A stretch of 42,302 bases of DNA, from positions 1 to 42,302 of the forward strand of contig CANOFO010000013.1 of NCBI GenBank assembly GCA_947565305.1, in the 5' to 3' direction. This DNA comes from an uncultured Lachnospiraceae bacterium (GTDB lineage Bacteria > Bacillota > Clostridia > Lachnospirales > Lachnospiraceae). The notes under the pieces are model-generated. The model made no database searches, had not been told where the DNA came from, and worked only from the letters and a program-made list of their open reading frames with translations. The position numbers were made by a program, and so were the translations under genes. This document shows positions 34,890-42,302 of this stretch, in pieces (position 1 is the stretch's first letter; every line of letters begins with the position of its first letter).

Positions 34890-35297
34890 TCAGAACAGAC
34901 AGGCGGACTGCAGGATAATATTTGCATATGGCGTTGTCTCTCCCGTGCGGATTACTGCCTTGCATGTCTTGGTCCGCTCCTTCAGTTCTGCGTGGGATAT
35001 ATATTCAATCCGGCATTCCGTGTCCATTTCCTTTACAAGTGTCAGGATTTCTTCCAGAATATGTGGGTTCTTCTCCCGGATTTCCTCTGCAAGGAAAATC
35101 TTTTCAATCTTCATCTCCCCGGCGACTTCTCTCAGCACTTCCATAAAAGAAGGAACTCCCAGTTTAAGCGCCAGGTCAATGCGCTCCGTCTCCTCCGGGA
35201 TGGGAAGTCCGCAGTCTCCCACTGCCAACGTGTCTGTATGTCCCATATAGGACAATACCCTTGAAATATCTGCATTTAAGATACCATTCCTCTTCAC
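34890..35297 (-). CDS. rbsD: D-ribose pyranase
   Basis: Interconverts the pyranose and furanose forms of ribose so that ribokinase can use it. The 135-residue protein has the family's GHTDTLAVGDCGLPIP (residues about 19-34), including the catalytic histidine. The C-terminus has the IRTGETTPYANIIL motif. The start is a GTG at 35297, with GGAGGGG in the end of rbsK seven bases upstream, and a gap of only four bases to the rbsK stop. Confidence 0.95.
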   Translation of the reverse strand: MKRNGILNADISRVLSYMGHTDTLAVGDCGLPIPEETERIDLALKLGVPSFMEVLREVAGEMKIEKIFLAEEIREKNPHILEEILTLVKEMDTECRIEYISHAELKERTKTCKAVIRTGETTPYANIILQSACLF

Positions 35298-35301
35298 CTT
35301 T

Positions 35302-36192
35302 TTACCCCTCCATTGCTTTCTTTACTTCATCACGGGATGGCATTCCGCCCTGTGCCCCGAATTTTTCTGTGGACAGCCCGGCCGCCGTATTGGCAAACGC
35401 CAAAGCTTTCGCAATATGCATCCCTTCCATAACCGCTACTGTAAACGCTCCATTTAAAGTGTCCCCGGCTCCGGTAGTATCTACGACATTTGCTTTTCTC
35501 GCCGGCACCAGAATTACTTCTCCGCTCCTAAGACATGTGCTGACTCCTCGGGACCCCTGGGTAATTACCAGTTTTTCAGGATATTTTCTCATCATATCTT
35601 CAAAAGAAATATCTTCGCCAAACAGAATGACCGCTTCATGTTCATTCGGCGTCAGATATGTTACTTTGTCCAGAATCTCCTGTTTTACCGGCCGTGCAGG
35701 TCCTGGATTCAAGACTACCTTCACCCCATTTTCCGCACACAATTCGGCCACATACTCAACCGTCTCCTGCGGAATCTCATGCTGCAGCAGGACAATTTCA
35801 CATTCCAGAAGGGAATCCTTCACCTCATTTACATAGTCGATGTTCACATCATCGTTGGCTCCCGCAACTACGACAATCGTATTGTCATTGTCTCCAACTG
35901 TAATCATTGCCAGTCCGGTCGGCGTCCCGGCAACCGTCTTGATGCACTTCGTTTCAACGCCTGTTTCCCGCATGTTCTTTATAAGGCTTGCTCCCGCAGC
36001 ATCATCTCCTACACATCCGAACATCTCAACTTTGGCGCCGAGCTTTGCCATGGCAACGGCCTGATTCGCTCCCTTTCCTCCCGGAATGTACTTCAGATCC
36101 CCGCCCTTTACCGTCTCACCTTTGAGGGGAATCCGTTCTGCTTTTACCGTCATATCCATATTGATACTTCCGACAACTCCAATCTTACCCAT
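35302..36192 (-). CDS. rbsK: Ribokinase
   Basis: Phosphorylates ribose at O5, feeding the pentose phosphate pathway. The 296-residue PfkB-family protein has the N-terminal GSINMDM and GGKGANQAVA signature, and the C-terminal DTTGAGDTLNGAF with the catalytic aspartate. Length is typical. It is the first gene of rbsKDACB, preceded by a clear promoter and AAAGGAG. A LacI-family gene lies upstream in the same direction. Confidence 0.97.
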   Translation of the reverse strand: MGKIGVVGSINMDMTVKAERIPLKGETVKGGDLKYIPGGKGANQAVAMAKLGAKVEMFGCVGDDAAGASLIKNMRETGVETKCIKTVAGTPTGLAMITVGDNDNTIVVVAGANDDVNIDYVNEVKDSLLECEIVLLQHEIPQETVEYVAELCAENGVKVVLNPGPARPVKQEILDKVTYLTPNEHEAVILFGEDISFEDMMRKYPEKLVITQGSRGVSTCLRSGEVILVPARKANVVDTTGAGDTLNGAFTVAVMEGMHIAKALAFANTAAGLSTEKFGAQGGMPSRDEVKKAMEG

Positions 36193-36234
36193 AGTTCTTT
36201 ATCTCCTTTATTTTTTATTTGTCTTGTGATTTAC

Positions 36235-36262
36235 ATTATAAACATTTATATAAAATTTTCAA
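36235..36262 (-). promoter_or_regulatory. Promoter of the rbsKDACB operon
   Basis: Minus strand: TTGAAA at 36257-36262, a 16-base spacer and TATAAT at 36235-36240. Around the -10 the sequence TGTTTATAATGTAAATCA has weak symmetry (TTTA...TAAA), a possible operator for the nearby LacI-family protein, but it is not convincing. Confidence 0.65.
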
Positions 36263-36460
36263 TACTTTTTTGAAATTTATTTACATTCTATTTGCGATTT
36301 GTCTAGTTTTCACATTTTTATAGTTCTGTTTTTATACATTTTTACTACATATAGTTTTTATTTTTCTTATACTTCTGGTTTATTTCTTAATCCATTGCTA
36401 AAATATTCTATATAAATTTTTTATAATATTTTACTTTGAGATTCTGAAATTTGTAACTCA

Positions 36461-36593
36461 TAGTACCAAAAGGTTTCCATCATAAAATGATGGAAACACT
36501 TTGCACATAAAAGCGCCATGGAAAGCTAGCTTTCCAGACGCTTTTTGTGCAAGATGTCTCTGCTGCCAAAGGCAGCAAGACCTTTTGGTACTA
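36461..36593. repeat. 133-base palindromic cloverleaf-like element with TA ends, possible MITE
   Basis: The ends TAGTACCAAAAGGT (36461-36474) and ACCTTTTGGTACTA (36580-36593) are perfect 14-base inverted repeats. Inside are three separate hairpins: TTTCCATCA with its complement (about 36474-36496), a long arm TTGCACA...TGTGCAA (36501-36552) capped by TGGAAAG/CTTTCCA, and TGCTGCC-AAA-GGCAGCA (36561-36577). The ends begin and finish in TA, as expected for elements moved by IS630/Tc1-type transposases that duplicate TA. There is no coding capacity. It could instead be a structured RNA. Confidence 0.75.
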
Positions 36594-36737
36594 AAATATC
36601 GGCTATTGTTCAAAATGAGAAATCACTAAAATATTTTTCCTATTGTTTTTCCTATAATATAAAAAATAGAACCTCTGTATCTTCCTCATACATCAGTCCT
36701 ATATCATAATATAATTATCACTAATGTTACAACAACA

Positions 36738-37742
36738 TCAGTCTTTTATTTCTTTTACGCTTCCGCGTTCCACAAATTCTGCACAAACCTGAATCTTTAC
36801 CTTTGCCTCACTGTTTTTGCCTTCCGCAGACAGAAGTTCCCGGACCGCCCTTGCTCCCAGTTCCTGCTTATATACATGAACGGTAGACAGCGGCGGATCT
36901 GAGACGATTCCGTAAGCAATATCATCAAAACCAATCACGGAGATGTCTTGCGGAATCTGATAGCCGCACTCCTTTATCGCCTGCATACTGCCAATGGCAA
37001 TCACATCGTTATCTGCAAAAAATGCCGTCGGCAGCTCTTTCGTCCTGCCAAGGTATTCCTTCATCTTCTGATATGCAGTTTCGATTCTGGTTCCCAGCGT
37101 AGCAATGTATTCCGGCAAAACCGGATATCCATGTTGGTTCATTACCTGATAATATCCCTTTTCCCGGGAGCGGAAAGCCTGTATGCGGGATTCTCCACAC
37201 AAATAGCCGATTCTTGTATGTCCCTTTTGAATTAGATATTCCACGGCCTGCGCTGCAGCCTCCGTATCATTGATCAGAACACTGTCAAATGCATATTCCT
37301 CACTGCGCCCATCCAATAAAACAATCCGGTTTTTGGCATTGGCATAGGGTTCGTAATCTTCTTCAAGCATCTCTGTCCCCAAAAGGATTACCGCGCTCTG
37401 CATATCCGCCAAAATATCGGCAAGCTGTTCCTGGTAATCCGGGTCACTGATGTCTACATAAGAAAATACCATCTCATACCCCATAAGCTTTGCCTGATGC
37501 TCTACCCCTTCAATGACAGCCGGATGAAAGAAGCTTTCATCGATAATCAGCCCATTCCTGCGAAATATCACAAAACGTATTTTTGTAATTTCTTCTTCCG
37601 TGCGATAGCCAAGTTTCTGCGCTGCCTTGAGAATCTTTTCGGCGGTTTCTTTATTTACTCCTTTTTTGCGGTTCAGCGCATTTGATACCGTGGACATGGA
37701 AAACCCGGTATCTTCACTGATTTTACGGATATTTACCTTCAT
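36738..37742 (-). CDS. LacI-family transcriptional regulator, probable ribose repressor
   Basis: A 334-residue protein. Its N-terminal helix-turn-helix (IRKISEDTGFSMSTVSNALN, residues 5-24) is followed by a hinge and a periplasmic-binding-like ligand domain (ends near residue 325, including VIGFDDIAYGI). It lies upstream of and in line with rbsKDACB, so RbsR is the likely role, but the 545-base gap and lack of a matching operator before rbsK leave this open. The start follows GAGGG. A palindrome centred on AACGTT lies between its own promoter and its start, which suggests autoregulation. Confidence 0.9.
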   Translation of the reverse strand: MKVNIRKISEDTGFSMSTVSNALNRKKGVNKETAEKILKAAQKLGYRTEEEITKIRFVIFRRNGLIIDESFFHPAVIEGVEHQAKLMGYEMVFSYVDISDPDYQEQLADILADMQSAVILLGTEMLEEDYEPYANAKNRIVLLDGRSEEYAFDSVLINDTEAAAQAVEYLIQKGHTRIGYLCGESRIQAFRSREKGYYQVMNQHGYPVLPEYIATLGTRIETAYQKMKEYLGRTKELPTAFFADNDVIAIGSMQAIKECGYQIPQDISVIGFDDIAYGIVSDPPLSTVHVYKQELGARAVRELLSAEGKNSEAKVKIQVCAEFVERGSVKEIKD

Positions 37743-37787
37743 AACTTTTCTGCCCTCTCATATGTTTACAAATACACCAAACAACCG

Positions 37788-37803
37788 AACGAAACGTTAC
37801 GAT
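37788..37803 (-). promoter_or_regulatory. Candidate LacI-type operator before the regulator gene
   Basis: AACGAAACGTTACGAT is an imperfect palindrome with the central CG of LacI/GalR-family operators; six of eight position pairs match. It lies after the -10 box and 45 bases before the start codon. Likely autoregulatory; not tested. Confidence 0.45.
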
Positions 37804-37820
37804 TCGGTGTTCCGAGAACC

Positions 37821-37829
37821 ATTATATCA
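37821..37829 (-). promoter_or_regulatory. Extended -10 promoter of the LacI-family gene
   Basis: TGA followed by TATAAT on the minus strand (hexamer 37821-37826). No good -35 is visible. Confidence 0.55.
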
Positions 37830-37872
37830 TATTTCAAAATATTTAGCACAAAAAAATAAAAAATTTTATATA

Positions 37873-37900
37873 AAAAGAATCCCGCTTGCGAGATTCTTTT
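37873..37900 (-). terminator. Rho-independent terminator after the ABC importer operon
   Basis: AAAAGAATC-T-CGC and GCG-G-GATTCTTTT pair around a two-base loop with a wobble. The hairpin is followed on the minus strand by TATATAAAATTTTTTATTTTTTT. It sits 35 bases past the last importer gene and before the regulator promoter. Confidence 0.85.
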
Positions 37901-37934
37901 CTGTAAATACTTTGCTCTTTCGATAGTTCCTCTC

Positions 37935-38678
37935 TTACCACCATTTTATCATATCTGTAATCTGTTCCCTCAATTTGATAAATTCCGGGTCCGACACATT
38001 TCTGGGATACGGAAGCGGATTATCAATAGAGGCCTTAATTGTCGTAGGCTTGGGCGTCATAACCAGGCAGCGCTGGGACAGATACACGGCTTCTTCTATG
38101 TTATGCGTGATAAAAATAACTGTACTCTCCGTCTCCCGCCAGAGGTCGAGAACCGCATCTTCCAGATAATACCTCAGCTTAATATCCATCTGCCCATACG
38201 GTTCATCCATGAGCAGCAAATCAGGATACATGGCGAAACTCCTGCCAATCACAATACGCTGCTCAGCGGATACCGAAAGCTGCCCTGGATATGCCTTCCT
38301 CTGTTCGGTCATGCCAATCATTTCCAGAATATGGTCCGTCCGCCTCTGAATCTCCTGTTTATCCATTTTCTTGATTTGCAGGTTAAACTTTATATTATCC
38401 TCCACGGTCAGCCAGGGAAATGTCGATGGCTCCTGGAATACGCAGCTCATGTTATGTTTGCGCGGGTCAGCTGGCACACCGTCAATCAAAACCCTCCCAC
38501 TGGTCGGCTCAATCAGCTTCACAAGCAGGTTTAAGAAAGTTGTCTTGCCGCAGCCGGTAGGTCCGACAATGCAGACAAATTCCCCCTTTTTTATGTCAAA
38601 TGATACGTCATCCAATACCAGCAAATCACCAAATTTTTTCGTAAGATGCTGCGCCGATACTTTCGGTTGCTTGCCCAT
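37935..38678 (-). CDS. NitT/TauT-type ABC transporter ATP-binding protein, degenerate signature
   Basis: A 247-residue ATPase of the SsuB/TauB/NrtD family. It has a normal Walker A (GPTGCGKTT near 39), Q-loop, and Walker B (LLLMDEP). The signature segment reads QLSVSAEQR where LSGGxxQR is expected, so this subunit's composite ATP site may be weak. It follows the first ATPase gene by ten bases, with AAGGAGAGG before the ATG, and is the last gene of the operon. Two different ATPases with two permeases suggest a heteromeric importer. Substrate is unknown. Confidence 0.9.
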   Translation of the reverse strand: MGKQPKVSAQHLTKKFGDLLVLDDVSFDIKKGEFVCIVGPTGCGKTTFLNLLVKLIEPTSGRVLIDGVPADPRKHNMSCVFQEPSTFPWLTVEDNIKFNLQIKKMDKQEIQRRTDHILEMIGMTEQRKAYPGQLSVSAEQRIVIGRSFAMYPDLLLMDEPYGQMDIKLRYYLEDAVLDLWRETESTVIFITHNIEEAVYLSQRCLVMTPKPTTIKASIDNPLPYPRNVSDPEFIKLREQITDMIKWW

Positions 38679-38688
38679 ATTCCTCTCC

Positions 38689-39438
38689 TTATAACGCTAA
38701 ATCCATAGTTTCAGTGATTTCATCCCTCAGCCTCATAAACTCCGATGAAGTATTTTTCCTCGGCCTTTTTAAGTCGGGAACGTATTCCTTCATCACCTTG
38801 GACGGCTTATTGCTGAGCAGCAAAATGCGGTCTCCCAGATAGATGGCTTCCTCGATATTATTCGTCACAAACACAATGGTTTTCTTCTCCTTGCTGCGGA
38901 TTTTGAGAATCTCATCCTGCATCTGGTAACGTGTCTGCGCATCCAAAGCCCCAAAAGGCTCGTCCATGAGGATAATATCATTGCCGGAAGTATACGCCCG
39001 GGCAATGCCCACACGCTGTTTCATTCCTCCGGAAAGCTGCGCGGGATAAGATTTCTCAAATCCCTTAAGCCCTACCATCTCAATATATTTCATTGCCACG
39101 GCGCGGCGCACATCCTTGTCCACGCCCTTTAATTTGAGTGGCAGTTCCACATTTTTAAGGACATTTTTCCAGCCAAACAGTGCATACCTCTGGAATACAA
39201 AGCCTACCTGCCCATTGTTTTCGCCGGTGAACTCCACAGTCCCGCTGTCCGCGCTGTCCATATCCGCAATAATATTCAGCAGTACGCTCTTTCCGCACTG
39301 CCCAGGTCCTAAAATCACCAAAAACTCATTCTCATACACATCCAGGGATATCTCATCCAGGACTGCAGTCTTTCCACATTTGTCATCAAAACATTTGGAA
39401 ACGGACTGCAGCCTTATTTTACATCCAGTCTCAGCCAT
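38689..39438 (-). CDS. NitT/TauT-type ABC transporter ATP-binding protein
   Basis: A ~249-residue ATPase of the same family. Walker A is the variant GPGQCGKS, the signature LSGGMKQR is intact, and Walker B is IILMDEPFGALD. It pairs with the degenerate second ATPase. Its 5' end overlaps the 3' end of the permease gene by about 25 bases. I take the ATG at 39438; an in-frame GTG two codons upstream (39444), closer to AAAGGA, is equally possible. Confidence 0.9.
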   Translation of the reverse strand: MAETGCKIRLQSVSKCFDDKCGKTAVLDEISLDVYENEFLVILGPGQCGKSVLLNIIADMDSADSGTVEFTGENNGQVGFVFQRYALFGWKNVLKNVELPLKLKGVDKDVRRAVAMKYIEMVGLKGFEKSYPAQLSGGMKQRVGIARAYTSGNDIILMDEPFGALDAQTRYQMQDEILKIRSKEKKTIVFVTNNIEEAIYLGDRILLLSNKPSKVMKEYVPDLKRPRKNTSSEFMRLRDEITETMDLAL

Positions 39439-40196
39439 GGGCACAGTTTCCTTTCTATCACAGTCAGAATCAACGAAACGACAGAGCTGCAGAGCGCTAC
39501 CAGGACAATGCCCACAAAATCGAGGGCGGTATCCGGCGTTGTCTTCATGCTCATGTTAATCAGAAAGCCAATCCCTTCCTTGGCCGCAATCATCTCCGCG
39601 GCAACCACGGACATCCATCCTGTGGACAGTCCGGTTTTCATCCCTGCAAAAATCGCCGGTATGCTGTTTGGCAGCGTTATATGCAAAAGCGTCTGCCACT
39701 TGTTAGCACCCAGCACTTTGCCGGCATTTAAGTACAAGGGGTCCGTCTCGCTGATTCCAGCATAAGTATTGATTACGATTGCCATGACAATGCCAATGAA
39801 AATAATAATGTACTTGGACGTATCCTCAACAACACCAAACCACAGGATGACAATAGGAATCCACGCGAGCGGCGGAACAGGCCGCAAAATAGCAAATACT
39901 GGCCAGAACATGCGCCGGAATGTCGGAAAAATCCCGAAGCATACGCCAAGCCCCACGCCCACAATGGAAGCTGCTACAAATGCCACCAAAATCCTGCGTA
40001 CGCTTGCCAGAACATGCACGTAAATGGGTTTTCCCATAATCGGGTTTTCCACAAGCCGGAAAAAACGTTCCACTGTATCAGCCGGACTGGCAAGATTCTC
40101 ATTTGCAGCCGCAGCCGCCCACCATCCTGCCAGCACAAGGATGACAGCCAAAACGGACAGCCCATAATAAAGGACCTCTTTTTTTATTTTACTCAT
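39414..40196 (-). CDS. NitT/TauT-type ABC transporter permease
   Basis: A 260-residue inner-membrane permease of the SsuC/TauC family with about six helices and the EAA-type loop around AGKVLGANKWQTL. RPVPPLAWIPI near residue 110 is a hallmark of this family. The ATG at 40196 overlaps the stop of the other permease in an ATGA; GGAGGGA is the ribosome-binding site. It forms a heterodimer with that permease, by inference. Confidence 0.92.
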   Translation of the reverse strand: MSKIKKEVLYYGLSVLAVILVLAGWWAAAAANENLASPADTVERFFRLVENPIMGKPIYVHVLASVRRILVAFVAASIVGVGLGVCFGIFPTFRRMFWPVFAILRPVPPLAWIPIVILWFGVVEDTSKYIIIFIGIVMAIVINTYAGISETDPLYLNAGKVLGANKWQTLLHITLPNSIPAIFAGMKTGLSTGWMSVVAAEMIAAKEGIGFLINMSMKTTPDTALDFVGIVLVALCSSVVSLILTVIERKLCPWLRLDVK

Positions 40197-40984
40197 TTCA
40201 AGTCCCTCCAAGGAAGCGCTTTCTTTTCAAGAATGCTAAGCAAACCTGTCAGAGCCGCTCCTATCAAACCAATTACAGACATGCCCAGGATTACAATATC
40301 CGGCCGCACAGCATTCCTTCCCTGCTGTATCATAAAGCCAAGCCCTACCGTGGAAGCAATCATCTCCGCCGCAACAAGCGTTGCCCAGGCGCTTCCGAAA
40401 GAAACTTTAATTCCGGTAAAGACCATGGGGAGGGCAGAGGGTATCCCCACCTTAAAAAACAGTTGGGCATTGGTAGCGCCCGCTGTCTTTGCCACGTCAA
40501 GCAGCGTCTTGTTGGTTGCCTGTATCCCGGTATACGAATTAATCACGCAGGGCACAAACGCTGCCACAAAGATAATAAACGCTTCTGCTTCAATGCCAAT
40601 GCCAAGGGCGACAATGACTATAGGAATCCAGGCAAGCGGCGGTATCGGCCGTACAATCTCAAAAATCGGCGTAAAGAAATACTCAGCCGGTTTAAAAAAT
40701 CCCATCAAAAGCCCTAAAGGCACGCCAATCAGGCAGGATAACAGAAATCCTATCAGCACCAGCTGCAGACTTGTCAATGTGTGGGCGATAATCGTATTGC
40801 CGTCAGGCACCACATTCGTCAGTTTATCAATAAAGGTCATAAAAACTGCGGAAGGAGCCACCAGTTTCTTCTCTGAAACAAGACCGATATCCACAATAAG
40901 CTCCCAGATACCAAAAAACATCGCTAACCCGGACACATTCAGCAGCATCTTCATCCAGGCGCTTCTTTTCTTCTCATTATACAT
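40193..40984 (-). CDS. NitT/TauT-type ABC transporter permease
   Basis: A 263-residue membrane permease with the same RPIPPLAWIPI and EAA-loop (AKTAGATNAQLFF) features as its neighbour. The two permeases are clearly related but not recent copies. It follows the substrate-binding gene by 14 bases with AGGGG before the ATG. Confidence 0.92.
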   Translation of the reverse strand: MYNEKKRSAWMKMLLNVSGLAMFFGIWELIVDIGLVSEKKLVAPSAVFMTFIDKLTNVVPDGNTIIAHTLTSLQLVLIGFLLSCLIGVPLGLLMGFFKPAEYFFTPIFEIVRPIPPLAWIPIVIVALGIGIEAEAFIIFVAAFVPCVINSYTGIQATNKTLLDVAKTAGATNAQLFFKVGIPSALPMVFTGIKVSFGSAWATLVAAEMIASTVGLGFMIQQGRNAVRPDIVILGMSVIGLIGAALTGLLSILEKKALPWRDLK

Positions 40985-40998
40985 CGCTTACCCCTGCC

Positions 40999-42102
40999 TT
41001 ATTGTGCTTCCAGATTTTTTATCGCTTCAAATAAATAGGAGGAATCCACAAACCCATCATCAATGATTTTCTGCTTGCTTTCTTCTTCAATCACAGCATT
41101 ATCGACCATAAAATCCGCAATGGAAAGCAGCGTATCCTGCATTTCCGTGCTGCCATCTTTTTCCTCAAATAATGCCTTACGCTCGTCCAACGACCGCATA
41201 ACCTGCAAATCTACCGTATACTGCGCCAACTCTTCCGGGCAGTCCCCGAACGTATTCTGCCAGTCATACATGGACTCAAAATAATATTGCGCATCATCAT
41301 AGAAATCATTCTGCACTTTCAATATGCCTTCCAAAAATTTTACTACCAAATCAGGATGGTTCTCACAGAATTCTTCGGATGCAATTAAAACTGTATTTAA
41401 CTTCTTATCCGTATCCGCACAGGTTGCCACACAGGTATATTCATCCGGCTTATTGTAGAACTCTGACCACTGGGGGTTGAATCCCACAAACAAATCTCCG
41501 GTTCCTGCCTTGTACGCGGCCGCCCCGGACACGCCTTCCATATTAATCAGTTCAATGTCATCCTGCGTCAGCCCCATGGTCTCAAGCACTGCCAGCAGCG
41601 TATACTGACTGGATGTACCCATCGCACAGACGATGCTTTTGCCTTTCCAGTTCTCTGCCGTGCCATAAATATTTGGATGCCCTTCTACGGAACCCTTTCC
41701 CGCACTCACAATATCACTGTCATTCCTTGCATAAATCTGCACGGAACTCTCATCATCCTCCATCCAGGCAATGACCTTGGAATTGTTGGAAATAGCGCCC
41801 GAAACAGCTGGCATTCCGCCTACCCCTGCAATATCAATATCGCCCGAAGCAATCGCTTCATTGATTGTCGGGCCATTGTCAAAAAACTCCTCCTCAACAG
41901 TCAACCCCAAATCGGTGAATACCCCTGTCTTATTGGCATGATGCATAGGAAGCGGGAATCCTGTGGTCATGGTTGCCATACGGATAGTGTAATCCTCTGC
42001 TTTACTTGCGGAATCTGTCCCTCCCTTACTATCCCCGCAGGCACAAAACATCATCGAGACTGCCGCTGCAACTGCCGCCAGTTGAATTATTCGCTTTTTC
42101 AT
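40999..42102 (-). CDS. NitT/TauT-type ABC transporter substrate-binding lipoprotein
   Basis: A 367-residue NMT1/SsuA-like binding protein. Its N-terminus is a lipoprotein signal with the acylated cysteine probably in FCACGD (about residue 22). The mature part has the family's core (TTGFPLPMHHANKTG, SGDIDIAGVGG, GTSSQYTLL). The pocket sequence does not let me choose among sulfonate, nitrate, taurine, or thiamine-precursor ligands. AGGAGG precedes the start; it is the first gene of the five-gene operon. No sulfonate-degrading or riboswitch signal is adjacent. Confidence 0.92.
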   Translation of the reverse strand: MKKRIIQLAAVAAAVSMMFCACGDSKGGTDSASKAEDYTIRMATMTTGFPLPMHHANKTGVFTDLGLTVEEEFFDNGPTINEAIASGDIDIAGVGGMPAVSGAISNNSKVIAWMEDDESSVQIYARNDSDIVSAGKGSVEGHPNIYGTAENWKGKSIVCAMGTSSQYTLLAVLETMGLTQDDIELINMEGVSGAAAYKAGTGDLFVGFNPQWSEFYNKPDEYTCVATCADTDKKLNTVLIASEEFCENHPDLVVKFLEGILKVQNDFYDDAQYYFESMYDWQNTFGDCPEELAQYTVDLQVMRSLDERKALFEEKDGSTEMQDTLLSIADFMVDNAVIEEESKQKIIDDGFVDSSYLFEAIKNLEAQ

Positions 42103-42220
42103 TCGGTAAACCTCCTGTATTTACTAGTTTTTTGAGCCATTTTTAAAATCCGTTTATGAGAATATCATAGAAATTTTTACTTTTAATTCTTTTTCGCAAT
42201 TAAATAGAAATATTTTTTGA

Positions 42221-42226
42221 TACAAT
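42221..42226 (+). promoter_or_regulatory. Extended -10 promoter of the right-edge gene
   Basis: TGA followed by TACAAT on the plus strand, about 32 bases before the start codon. No clear -35 is seen. The 155-base gap (42103-42257) is AT-rich and must also hold the promoter of the divergent importer operon, which I could not identify with confidence. Confidence 0.4.
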
Positions 42227-42257
42227 AATACAGCAGATAAAACCCAAAAGGAGGCAA

Positions 42258-42302
42258 ATGATAAAATGTTATGCAGTAAGAGCAAAATTAGGATTACGCA
42301 AT
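42258..42302 (+). CDS. 5' end of an unidentified protein gene cut by the window edge
   Basis: An ATG with a strong AAAGGAGG (42247-42254) opens a frame of 15 codons reading MIKCYAVRAKLGLRN, still open at the edge. Too short to name. It is divergent from the importer operon. Confidence 0.6.
   Translation, partial: MIKCYAVRAKLGLRN

Larger units (their letters stand above)
36193..36737. other. AT-rich intergenic region between the LacI-type regulator and rbsK
   Basis: About 545 bases with no supportable coding sequence. From the rbsK side it holds the rbs promoter, about 200 bases of A/T-rich sequence without clear motifs, the 133-base palindromic element, and about 140 bases of AT-rich DNA before the regulator stop codon. 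The regulator gene has no obvious T-tailed terminator of its own. Confidence 0.8.

Noticed and set aside
36461-36593. tRNA or tmRNA gene
   Set aside because: The cloverleaf is too long, has no TTCG-A T-loop or CCA end, and its terminal stem is 14 bases, unlike tRNA.

Overview
The window looks like chromosome of a Gram-positive, gut-type clostridial bacterium, most likely a Lachnospiraceae member. The grounds are low-to-medium GC with very AT-rich intergenic DNA, strong AGGAGG ribosome-binding sites, a ClpC unfoldase, DUF6320-type and BspA/LRR surface proteins, and repetitive Cys-rich secreted modules. Nearly every gene is on the minus strand. The exceptions are a metal-exporting P-type ATPase near the left end and a gene cut by the right edge. 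I see no tRNA, CRISPR array or intact transposase.

Left edge to 6.1 kb: two tandem near-consensus minus-strand promoters with a leader hairpin, probably the promoter region of an rRNA operon lying just outside the window. Then come methionine aminopeptidase, a His-rich Zn/Cd ATPase behind an ArsR/SmtB-type operator, deoC and radA, and a small conserved protein with its own extended -10 promoter. 6.1 to 17.8 kb: a long run of minus-strand genes. A cadherin-like-domain membrane protein is tightly linked to clpC. It is followed by a probable signalling operon: CHASE2 class III nucleotide cyclase, TIM-barrel sugar isomerase-like protein, GAF/HD-GYP protein, a large secreted protein and a membrane-anchored FecR-domain protein. 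Junctions within this operon are 15 bp gaps, abutment or a 4-bp overlap.

17.8 to 23 kb: aspartate kinase with a structured leader, then an HD-domain protein, an alcohol-acetyltransferase-like acyltransferase, a zinc-ribbon DUF6320 membrane protein and an HSL-family esterase. Two repeat families lie here: 42-bp nested hairpins after the kinase, and four 35-bp tandem repeats that include the 3' end of the acyltransferase. 23 to 31.3 kb: two giant secreted proteins, a GH2 glycosidase and a repeat protein, sharing galactose-binding-like modules, Cys-repeat modules and a nearly identical C-terminal LRR block. Their promoter has a weak -35 and 21-bp-spaced direct repeats, which suggests an activator. 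31.4 to 37.8 kb: a complete ribose operon rbsKDACB downstream of a LacI-family regulator. The AT-rich gap between them holds a 133-bp cloverleaf-like palindromic element bounded by TA. 37.9 to 42.1 kb: a five-gene NitT/TauT-type ABC importer (lipoprotein, two permeases, two ATPases).

The candidates most worth following are the CHASE2-cyclase/HD-GYP/FecR operon, the cloverleaf element, the kinase leader with mutually exclusive hairpins, and the ClpC-coupled membrane protein.
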